Below, piece after piece: positions 1 through 5,700 of a stretch of 7,822 nt of DNA. Position numbers and translations under genes: made by a program. Positions within the stretch are counted from its first letter, which is position 1, and every line of letters starts with the position of its first letter. Origin of the DNA: Candidatus Zixiibacteriota bacterium (GTDB lineage: Bacteria > Zixibacteria > MSB-5A5 > GN15 > PGXB01); the NCBI GenBank assembly GCA_030591405.1, contig JAUVBC010000095.1, forward strand, positions 1-7,822, written 5' to 3'. A model generated the notes under the pieces. It worked only from the letters and a program-made list of their open reading frames with translations. It did no database searches and had not been told where the DNA came from.

Positions 1-1
1 T

Positions 2-298
2 CATGAGGATGATAATATCCCGGGCTTCAAAAAATGTATTGATGAATCCGATAAAATAAGATGGCATTTAAGAATGAATGATCCAAAGTTTCTTGTTGAT
101 GCATTTTATTATTTTGAAAGTATTAAATTAACCATGAAGAATCAAAAAGAAGCCAATAGACTCCTATTGATAGGTTCAAATCATATTGAGGATAAGAATT
201 CAGATGGTCTTAGAGATATTGTATGGAATTTGTGGGATTTATTACCTGATTCCAATGCAACTTATCAGGCAATTCAATCTGGAATAAGGAAGCTATAG
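2..298 (+). CDS. C-terminal end of a probable Hsp70/DnaK-like chaperone (5' end outside window)
   Basis: The reading frame is open from the first bases of the window to a TAG stop at 296-298, so this is the last 98 codons of a longer gene and the internal ATG at 74 is not its start. The visible part is soluble, charged and helical, without a signal peptide or membrane segment. Its last 50 residues follow a pattern I associate with the end of bacterial Hsp70-like proteins that carry an extra C-terminal helical domain: a small helix with ANRLLLIG, a 'D-x-x-GLR-x-IVW-x-LW-x-LLP' helix, and a closing SGIRKL. No ATPase or substrate-binding motif falls inside the window, so the assignment rests on this tail alone. 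The gene ends 10 nt before a hairpin pair and is convergent with satP. The coding frame is secure; the product name is tentative. Confidence 0.5.
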   Translation, partial: HEDDNIPGFKKCIDESDKIRWHLRMNDPKFLVDAFYYFESIKLTMKNQKEANRLLLIGSNHIEDKNSDGLRDIVWNLWDLLPDSNATYQAIQSGIRKL

Positions 299-308
299 GA
301 ATAAAAAT

Positions 309-336
309 GGGCCAGGTGGCCCACAGCTTGCTGTGG
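309..336. terminator. Two overlapping perfect hairpins, possible terminator
   Basis: GGGCCA-GG-TGGCCC (309-322) is followed, sharing two bases, by CCACAG-CTTG-CTGTGG (321-336). A-runs flank both sides (303-307 and 337-341). Read on the minus strand, the left arm is followed by ATTTTTATT, which fits an intrinsic terminator for transcripts coming from the satP side. On the plus strand the pair stands 10 nt after the partial gene but is followed by A-rich DNA, so termination there would be weaker. Because the two stems share bases 321-322, they cannot both form fully. It could equally be a member of a dispersed hairpin repeat. Confidence 0.45.
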
Positions 337-485
337 AAAAATAATTTTAATACAATTTCCCCATCAAATCACACCTGATTCAAACCGCACCTATCTGTAT
401 ATGAAAAATTATACAGAATTATATTTGTTGTGCTGGGTCTTGGTTTCGCAAAGCGGAAGTGTGACCCGACACTCTTTGTTTGCCA

Positions 486-523
486 TCAGGTCACAAGCCC
501 GCCCCGGCGGGCTCAAGACCTGA
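486..523. repeat. Nested inverted repeat with GC-rich core
   Basis: The outer arms TCAGGTC (486-492) and GACCTGA (517-523) are perfectly complementary. Inside them, across a symmetric 4 by 4 internal loop (ACAA/TCAA), GCCCGCC (497-503) pairs with GGCGGGC (506-512). The result is a 38-nt near-symmetrical hairpin with 14 base pairs. The outer arm sequence recurs in the hairpin at 810-831, which suggests a common family. No T-run follows on either strand, so it does not look like a simple terminator. Confidence 0.7.
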
Positions 524-670
524 CGGAACGCAAAAAAGGGCAGGTTTTGCGGAAAAAACATAAAAACGGAAAAGCGAACCCATTTTGCTGTAACGGAAAG
601 TGGTGAAATCACTTATATCGGATTTTTGTCCTCATAAAAGACTCGCGGTACAAAGTTTTGTAGTAAAATT

Positions 671-694
671 GTCGAAACCCTGCGGGATTTCGAC
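671..694. repeat. Inverted repeat GTCGAAA-CCC...GGG-TTTCGAC
   Basis: GTCGAAA (671-677) pairs with TTTCGAC (688-694), and CCC (678-680) pairs with GGG (684-686) around a TGC loop, leaving A687 as a single bulge. It belongs to the same hairpin-rich spacer as the elements at 486-523 and 810-888 but does not share their arm sequence. There is no T-run nearby to make it a terminator. Confidence 0.6.
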
Positions 695-776
695 CTACGA
701 GAAAATAAAAATATGACGAAACACTTGTCCGCCGCAAGAGGAAATCCATTTTGGAGATTCCGTCAGGAAGGGGTTC

Positions 777-837
777 TAAGACGGCGCAGATATAACCCCA
801 TAATTGTGCGGTCAGGTCGCCGTACCTGACCGTCTTA
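777..837. other. Possible three-way junction RNA or DNA structure
   Basis: TAAGACGG (777-784) is perfectly complementary to CCGTCTTA (830-837). Between them lie a short helix CGCA (785-788)/TGCG (807-810) and the strong hairpin 811-830, so the segment can be drawn as a closed three-way junction, with one base (C830) contested between two helices. In addition GGGGTT (770-775) is complementary to AACCCC (794-799), which sits in the loop of the short helix and could form a pseudoknot or an alternative fold. On the minus strand it would lie downstream of satP. I see no match to a riboswitch or RNA family known to me. Confidence 0.35.
810..831. repeat. Palindromic repeat copy 1
   Basis: GGTCAGGT (810-817) and ACCTGACC (824-831) form a perfect 8-bp stem with the six-base loop CGCCGT. 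The core (811-830) matches copy 2 at 839-858, read in the opposite orientation, at 17 of 20 positions. Two of the three differences are the two partners of a single base pair. Confidence 0.75.
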
Positions 838-860
838 TGTCGGGTGCGGCGACCCGACAT
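837..860. repeat. Palindromic repeat copy 2, inverted relative to copy 1
   Basis: ATGTCGGGT (837-845) and ACCCGACAT (852-860) form a perfect 9-bp stem with the loop GCGGCG. The reverse complement of the core has arms GTCGGGT and ACCCGAC with the loop CGCCGC, against GTCAGGT, ACCTGAC and CGCCGT in copy 1. The arm difference A/G is matched by T/C on the other side, so pairing is conserved. It begins only 5 bases after copy 1. Confidence 0.75.
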
Positions 861-871
861 CACATAATATG

Positions 872-888
872 CCCACCCGTTGGGTGGG
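872..888 (-). terminator. Hairpin just downstream of satP, possible terminator
   Basis: CCCACCC (872-878) and GGGTGGG (882-888) form a perfect GC-rich 7-bp stem with a three-base loop, 20 nt beyond the satP stop codon on the minus strand. The sequence after the stem on that strand is CATATTA, a poor U-tract, so efficient intrinsic termination is uncertain. It may act with hairpins 837-860 and 810-831 as a 3'-end structure that blocks RNA decay. Confidence 0.4.
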
Positions 889-908
889 TTACAATTTTGT
901 ACACTAAA

Positions 909-1529
909 TCAATTTGCTTTTAATGTACCCAATGGAAGGACTGTTTTTCCATAGACCTCATTTAGTACCTGTGCTACGGCGGCATATATGGCTGCGCAGC
1001 CGCAAAAGATTCCTTCATAGCCAGCGATACGGGTTATGAAAACACTGCCGAGTGCATCACCAAGAGATAGAAGCCAAAATAAGATTGTTAAAGAGGCGAA
1101 CACAACCTGAAGAGCACGGTTAATTTTCAAGGTCCCAATAAACATGAAGAAGGTAAACAAACCCCACATGAACAGATAGGCCGCCATAGCTCCTTTTGTC
1201 GGTTCATCAGCCCACCCCATTTTGGGTAGAACTATGAGTGCAACAAGGGTCAGCCAGAAAAGACCATAAGACGTAAACGCGACCGTGCCAAAAGTATTAT
1301 TTTTCTTCCATTCCATTATGCCGGCGATAATTTGTGCAATGCCCCCGTAAAATATCCCCATACCGAGTATCATAGAATCAAGTCCAAAAAAACCAGCATT
1401 GTGAAGATTCAGAAGCACCGTTGTCATTCCGAAGCCAAGAAGCCCCAGAGGTGCTGGATTTGCAGTGTTGTCCCGAATGTTAGTAACTGTTTCCATCGTC
1501 TGATCAGCCTCCTTCTCTTGCATTGTCAT
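909..1529 (-). CDS. satP: Acetate/succinate transporter, SatP (YaaH/GPR1/FUN34) family
   Basis: Inner-membrane carrier of the AceTr family, whose Escherichia coli member SatP takes up acetate and succinate with protons. The 206-residue product has a polar N-terminus and then six hydrophobic segments at about 28-46, 56-76, 86-105, 118-137, 143-160 and 174-192. Family signatures are the NPAPLGLLGFG entry motif (24-34), FYGGIAQIIAG (60-70) in the second segment, and TFGTVAF...YGLFW (79-92). Length is close to the usual 190-210. The start is ATG at 1529: GGAGG (1539-1535) lies 5 nt before it, so an upstream in-frame TTG at 1541, which overlaps that site, would be wrong. The gene stands alone, convergent with the partial gene at the left and followed by a row of hairpins. 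Substrate is inferred from family; the transport fold is clear. Confidence 0.93.
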   Translation of the reverse strand: MTMQEKEADQTMETVTNIRDNTANPAPLGLLGFGMTTVLLNLHNAGFFGLDSMILGMGIFYGGIAQIIAGIMEWKKNNTFGTVAFTSYGLFWLTLVALIVLPKMGWADEPTKGAMAAYLFMWGLFTFFMFIGTLKINRALQVVFASLTILFWLLSLGDALGSVFITRIAGYEGIFCGCAAIYAAVAQVLNEVYGKTVLPLGTLKAN

Positions 1530-1534
1530 TTTAA

Positions 1535-1539
1535 CCTCC
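1535..1539 (-). promoter_or_regulatory. Ribosome binding site that fixes the satP start
   Basis: On the minus strand GGAGG is followed by TTAAA and ATG (1529). The 5-nt spacing is good for this ATG, while the next in-frame ATG (1523) would have 11 nt. The TTG codon at 1541 overlaps the site itself. Confidence 0.8.
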
Positions 1540-1589
1540 AAAGCAACGCCAACATATCAATAAATCCGTTTTCTTCCCAGCCTTGTAAA

Positions 1590-1610
1590 TCAGGAGCGCT
1601 GCGCTTCTGA
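1590..1610. repeat. Hairpin in the satP leader region
   Basis: TCAGGAGCG (1590-1598) and CGCTTCTGA (1602-1610) form a 9-bp stem with one G-T wobble and the loop CTG. It lies 61-81 nt upstream of the satP ATG, inside the leader if the promoter at 1634-1662 is used. It could be a dispersed palindromic repeat or a leader stem. Nothing ties it to a known riboswitch. Confidence 0.5.
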
Positions 1611-1633
1611 CTATTCCTTAAAAACAGATGCAA

Positions 1634-1662
1634 ATAATAAACATCATAAGAAGAATAAACAA
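1634..1662 (-). promoter_or_regulatory. Possible sigma70 promoter of satP
   Basis: Minus-strand TTGTTT (1662-1657) and TATTAT (1639-1634) are separated by 17 nt. The -10 matches consensus at five of six positions and the -35 at three. It would give a leader of roughly 100 nt containing the hairpin 1590-1610. In AT-rich DNA such a match can arise by chance. Confidence 0.35.
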
Positions 1663-1710
1663 GGGTTTTTCAGCCCCCACAGACAAATTTTCAATATTTA
1701 TTCGGAATAA

Positions 1711-1779
1711 TTATGATTCAAACAGATTCTGGATGGTCGCCTGAATATCGGTTGCCATATACGGTTTAGATTTGGTAGG
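1711..1779 (-). pseudogene. Remnant of a response-regulator receiver domain (C-terminal tail only)
   Basis: The minus-strand frame entering at 1779 reads KPYMATDIQATIQNLFES and ends at TAA (1713-1711). A conserved KP followed by an aromatic residue and an amphipathic helix of about 15 residues is how CheY-like receiver domains end: the lysine of the phosphorylation site, a cis-proline and helix alpha-5. Only the last 20 or so codons remain. An in-frame TGA lies at 1782-1780, and no receiver sequence with the acidic pocket or phosphorylated aspartate is found further upstream, where a different gene fragment begins. It might have belonged to a lone regulator or to the end of a hybrid histidine kinase. 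The fragment is short, so chance resemblance is possible. Confidence 0.45.
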
Positions 1780-1789
1780 TCAAGTTTGG

Positions 1790-2173
1790 CTAAGGAATAA
1801 AACAGATCGGCGCCTGTCCACCTTTGTATTTGTAATTTATCAGATAAACCACATCAAGGATATTGATTACATTATCATCGACAACATCACCACAAAACAT
1901 CCCAGTTCGGCTGTATTGATTACGGCGTCCGAAATGAGACTGTCAGGAGGAACATGGTTTCCGTCATATATTTATTTCAGCATAATTTTTTCCATCAGGT
2001 TTAATAAATCAAAGAGATGATGGTTCTTGAATACCAAGGCCATCTGATGAAATTTTTAAATACATAAAGGTCGTAAATTTATTTGGCGGCGGAACATTAC
2101 CAATATCAAGAAAGAATTCTTTCCCACCAGATATATTATGAATTGTTATATCCCCGTTCCAATTATCATCTAA
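1790..2173 (-). pseudogene. Decayed 3' end of a secreted protein with a C-terminal dockerin-type repeat
   Basis: Three consecutive minus-strand frames give coherent protein. From 2173 to 2012 it reads LDDNWNGDITIHNISGGKEF onward to QEPSSL and then a TGA (2011-2009). The same frame continues FIKPDGKNYAEINI to 1967. A frameshift near 1968 leads to YDGNHVPPDSLISDAVINTA (from 1968 to 1909), and another near 1893 to CGDV, DDN and VINILDVVYLINYKYKGG, ending at TAG (1792-1790). The last part matches a type I dockerin/EF-hand calcium loop, with Asp at loop positions 1, 5 and 12 and Asn at 9, although the usual Asn at position 3 is Val. No 5' portion or start is present, as the fragment abuts the PilZ stop codon. 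Dockerin-like tails usually mark exported proteins. One nonsense codon and two frameshifts argue for decay, though sequencing errors cannot be excluded. Confidence 0.7.
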
Positions 2174-2509
2174 TTATCTATCTGATTCGCAGAGTTTGTT
2201 GATCGTTTCGAGGTTCTTCTTTGACAATTCTTCAAAGTGAAAGCCGCAGCGATAGTATCCGGGATCATCGTCTTCCTTGCACCAGACCGATTTGGCAATC
2301 AGAGTCATATGTTTGCGGTCGTAGATTGTTTCCGGTAGAGCCAATTTGAATTTGCATAGTCTGTCTTTGGCAATAGGGTCTTCGCAATGAAGAGTCATGC
2401 CGTCACAATTAAGATTAACGACCCTTCCGTTTATTTGACGATTAGAAATATCGAAAGCACGCAGGAAATAAAACGGATTTTGTCTTTCGTTTTTTCTTTT
2501 CTCGTCCAT
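2174..2509 (-). CDS. PilZ-domain protein, probable cyclic-di-GMP receptor
   Basis: A 111-residue single-domain protein, the normal size for a stand-alone PilZ. The N-terminus holds a RxxxR motif (R5 and R9), which in PilZ proteins grips cyclic-di-GMP. The second motif, normally D/N-x-S-x-x-G, appears as NLNCDG (32-37), with Asn replacing Ser. The strands that follow (MTLIAKSVWC, 68-77) and the closing CGFHFEELS (88-96) fit the beta-barrel of the fold. There is no signal peptide or membrane segment, so it is cytoplasmic. ATG at 2509 has GAGG (2519-2516) 6 nt upstream; another ATG at 2513 is out of frame. A strong promoter lies at 2605-2632. It is divergent from the glycosylation operon, and whether it controls that operon is unknown. 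The Ser-to-Asn change leaves ligand binding uncertain. Confidence 0.85.
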   Translation of the reverse strand: MDEKRKNERQNPFYFLRAFDISNRQINGRVVNLNCDGMTLHCEDPIAKDRLCKFKLALPETIYDRKHMTLIAKSVWCKEDDDPGYYRCGFHFEELSKKNLETINKLCESDR

Positions 2510-2604
2510 TCATTACCTCGTGAACTGAATGGTTGGTGTCAAAGCAGTAGTAATCGCGTAATATTATTAAATTGGCAAGCGGGCCAACACTTTAGATGAT
2601 TTAA

Positions 2605-2632
2605 ATTATAGCATATTTCTCATTATTGTCAA
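2605..2632 (-). promoter_or_regulatory. Near-perfect sigma70 promoter driving the PilZ gene
   Basis: Minus-strand TTGACA (2632-2627), a 16-nt spacer and TATAAT (2610-2605) match both consensus hexamers at all positions, with TGC immediately before the -10 as in extended -10 promoters. Transcription would begin near 2598 and leave a leader of about 90 nt before the ATG at 2509. No operator-like inverted repeat is obvious around it. Confidence 0.85.
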
Positions 2633-2653
2633 TAGGGCACCAAAATATTAGTC

Positions 2654-2713
2654 TATAATTCCTGCTGGACAATCTTAAAAAAATGGCTATATTGCAAAGC
2701 GGTTTAGTATAAT
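2654..2713 (+). promoter_or_regulatory. Possible -10 elements for the glycosylation operon
   Basis: Two plus-strand TATAAT hexamers occur at 2654-2659 and 2708-2713. Neither has a recognisable -35 at 16-18 nt: TTGTCA at 2626-2631 would be 22 nt from the first. The second would start transcription near 2720, which agrees with translation from TTG 2748 and not from TTG 2718. The 2520-2747 spacer therefore seems to be a divergent promoter region in which only the PilZ side is strong on paper. Confidence 0.3.
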
Positions 2714-2738
2714 AAGTTTGCAACCTGATATAGAGCTC

Positions 2739-2742
2739 GAGG
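2739..2742 (+). promoter_or_regulatory. Ribosome binding site deciding the DUF2723 start
   Basis: GAGG is followed by five bases (AAAGA) and TTG at 2748. The other candidate start, TTG at 2718, has no purine-rich site in front of it, and GTG at 2781 has none either. No ATG in this frame lies near the beginning of the conserved sequence. Confidence 0.6.
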
Positions 2743-2747
2743 AAAGA

Positions 2748-5700
2748 TTGAATATAGTTAATTTGCCCGATAACAACATCGTGAAATTCGATAGAATAAA
2801 TGCAATAATCGCCTCAGTGGTTTTTGCCATTTCATTTGTAGTTTATTATATGACCATGGCGCCGACATTCTCATTCTGGGACTGTGGAGAGTTTGTCGCC
2901 TGCTCTTATAAGCTGGGAATTGCTCACCCGCCCGGATCGCCGCTATACATTCTTATTGGACGATTTTTTGCAATACTCCCAATAGCAACCGATGTCGCCG
3001 TCAGAATTAATCTGTTATCGATTCTGACTTCGGCATTTACGGCAACCTTCGCCTATTTGATAATAGTCCGTCTGATTCGCTTTTGGTTTGAGAACACCAA
3101 AGATATATACAATCGGATTATTATTTATATTGGCGGTTTTACCGGGGCATTGTTTGTTGCCTTCTCCAGTACTAACTGGGCCAATTCTGTCGAAGCTGAA
3201 GTTTATGCGCCGACTATGGCTCTCATGCTGGCGATTTACTGGCTGGCTTTGAAGTATTTTGATAATCAGGGCGGAATGTCCGGTTCACGGGCGATGCTTC
3301 TGGCGCTGTTTTTGGCTATTTTGGGTGTGGGAATTCATTTGACCCTTTTTGCTATCGTACCTGCTATCGGTTTATATTTTATTCTGAAAAAAGATGCCAC
3401 CAATCGACACTGGATGATAGTTTCAACATTTTTTCTGGTGGAACTGTATTTTATCTTCAGATTATCATCGAAGCCGGATGAGGTTCCGTTTTATCTGACA
3501 GTTTTAATTCTGTTTATCGTTTTTCTGTTTCATTTGCTCCAGTGTGGCAAAGTAACCAAGGCGGCGGCTATCTCTTTAGGGCTTTATCTGATTGCACTGT
3601 ATCCATTTTATTTTATTCTAATAGATAATCTGATGCAGCGTTTCGGCGGTTCCGGGCTATCTTCAAATGTCAAAGCGATGGGAGAAATGCAAATCGGATG
3701 GATAGGATTGGCCGGCCTGCTAATTTGGGGAATCTATCTGCTTTTACAAAGATTTAAGGACAAAAACAGTTCGAAAGCCGAATCCGAACAACAATTAATT
3801 GTTGCGATTTATTCTTTTGCACCGGTACTGTTAATCGGATTGGGTGAATTTTTCGGGGCTTTTGATCCATACATCGCCTTTAAGACACTAACGGTAATAT
3901 CAGTAATAGCTTTATTCGGCTTTTTGTGGAGATATCTGAACTGGTCAATAGTTGTTGCCCTTGGATCGATTTCTATGATAATGCTGGGGTTCTGGCCGTT
4001 TGTTTATGGTCTTTGCGTTGGTGCTGTGGCAATAATCGGGCTGGGATATTTCCTGAAAGATAAGAGTTGGAAAACAGCTCTGGCGATTATTCTGCTGGCT
4101 GTCATTGGTTATTCGGTGCATGGGTATATTCCGATCAGGTCGGCGCTAAATCCATCGATTGACCAAAATAACCCCTCGGAATCTATGACGGCTATGGTAG
4201 GTTATCTGGAACGTAAGCAGTATGGTTCCGAAACGATGACGTCACGGATGTTCAAAAGGCGGGGCGAATGGGAGAATCAATTCGGCGATTATCGTCGGAT
4301 GGGTTTCTGGCAATTTTTTAAGGAACAGTTCGGTTTTAACGGATCACGATTTTTTATAGCGTTTATTCTGGGTCTTTTTGGTATCTGGGAAACAATACGA
4401 AGAAAGCCGTCTATAGGTCTGCCATTTTTAGTGATGACCGTAATATGTACTCTTGGAATTGTATTGTATATGAATTTTGCCGATGGTACGCGGCAACATC
4501 CCATGACCGGTCAGGGTTATCTTGAGGTCAGGGATCGGGATTATTTTTATACGGCCGGATTCATCTTTTTTGGAATGGCAATCGGTCTTGGCATTGCCGG
4601 TTTGATGGCTTTGTTAAAAGACAGTTTTAAAAATTATGCACCGACAATACAAAAGGCAGCTTTTGGATTAAGCTCGCTTTTGGTCTTGATGCCGATAGCT
4701 CCGCTGAGCGCCAATTATTTTATAAATGATCGATCCCGAAATTATATGGCGTATGATTATGCTCACAATCTTTTGAAACCGTGCGAAAAAGATGCAATCT
4801 TCATTACTAATGGAGATAATGATACCTTTCCGGTCTGGTGTATTCAAGAAGTGTACGGAATCAGAAAAGATGTAAAAACGGTTAATCTTTCGCTGGCAAA
4901 TGCTCCCTGGTATATTAAACAATTGAAGAAATACCATGGAGTTCCGATCGGTTGGAGCGATGCCGAGATCGATCGTCTCAGACCGTATCAGGCACAAGAC
5001 GGAACTGTGTATCGGCTGCAGGATCAGGTCATAGATGAAATAATCAAGCAAAATCAAAACAGGCGTCCGGTTCATATTTCGGTTACAACACCGAGCAGTA
5101 ATAGAAAATTTATGGGAAAACCGATGGATAGTGTATTGATTCTTGAAGGAATGGTTTATCAATATACTCCTTTTAAAGCGCTTAATCAGATCGACTATGA
5201 AAAATCTCGCCGGATGTATGAAGAAGAATACGAATACCGAGGAATCGCCGATACGACTATTTATAAGGATGAAGCAACGAGGCGAATAGTCAATAATTAT
5301 TCTCAGGGGATTTTATGGATGGCTGATACCTTGAGAAGGGTGGGCGAAATCTCAGATGCCTTCGACCGTATCAAAAACGGCCTGACAGTTCTACCGGAAA
5401 GCCATGATCTTTATGGTTATGGTACTCAACTTCTGGCCGATCAGGGAAAGTTTGATACGCTGGAAACATTTATTGGACAGGCAAAAACTGATAATAAAGC
5501 CGAACTGTATATGCAGTGGGCGTATTCTGCCCGTTCGCAGGACAACATGGATGAGGTGGTGCGTGTTTTAGAAATGGTTTTTAGTAGATACCCCGATTAT
5601 CAGGAAGGTTTTCGCACGCTGGCGGGAACGTATTACCAACAAAAAAATATTACTAAGTTGAAAGAAATTCTTTCGATTTGGCTGGTTAGCCACCCTGATG

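Noticed and set aside
409..863. Two minus-strand ORFs (409-612 and 609-863) of 67 and 84 codons in the spacer
   Set aside because: They run through the hairpin repeats and show no domain or protein-like pattern. Any matches in databases would probably reflect the dispersed DNA repeat.
299..908. CRISPR array or insertion sequence as the explanation for the repeats
   Set aside because: There are no regularly spaced direct repeats with unique spacers, no transposase frame, and no terminal inverted repeats with target duplication.
1332..1610. Plus-strand ORF of 92 codons antisense to satP
   Set aside because: It overlaps the well-supported satP gene on the other strand, and its Cys/His/Ser-rich translation looks like a shadow.
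1664..1679. GGG-TTTTTCAGC-CCC as a terminator between the relic and satP
   Set aside because: Only three to four base pairs can form, and neither strand has a proper T-run after the stem.
1698..1710. TTATTC-G-GAATAA palindrome as an operator
   Set aside because: It is short and AT-rich, is not placed at a convincing promoter, and could easily occur by chance.
1772..2020. Plus-strand ORF of 82 codons
   Set aside because: It is antisense to the decayed dockerin fragment, whose minus-strand translation has clear family character.
2387..2599. Plus-strand ORF of 70 codons
   Set aside because: It is antisense to the PilZ gene and its promoter, with no ribosome site or recognisable domain.
4668..5162. 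Minus-strand ORF of 164 codons, the longest antisense frame
   Set aside because: It lies wholly inside the DUF2723 gene, whose frame carries conserved motifs here (NGDNDTFPVW). The antisense protein resembles nothing known.
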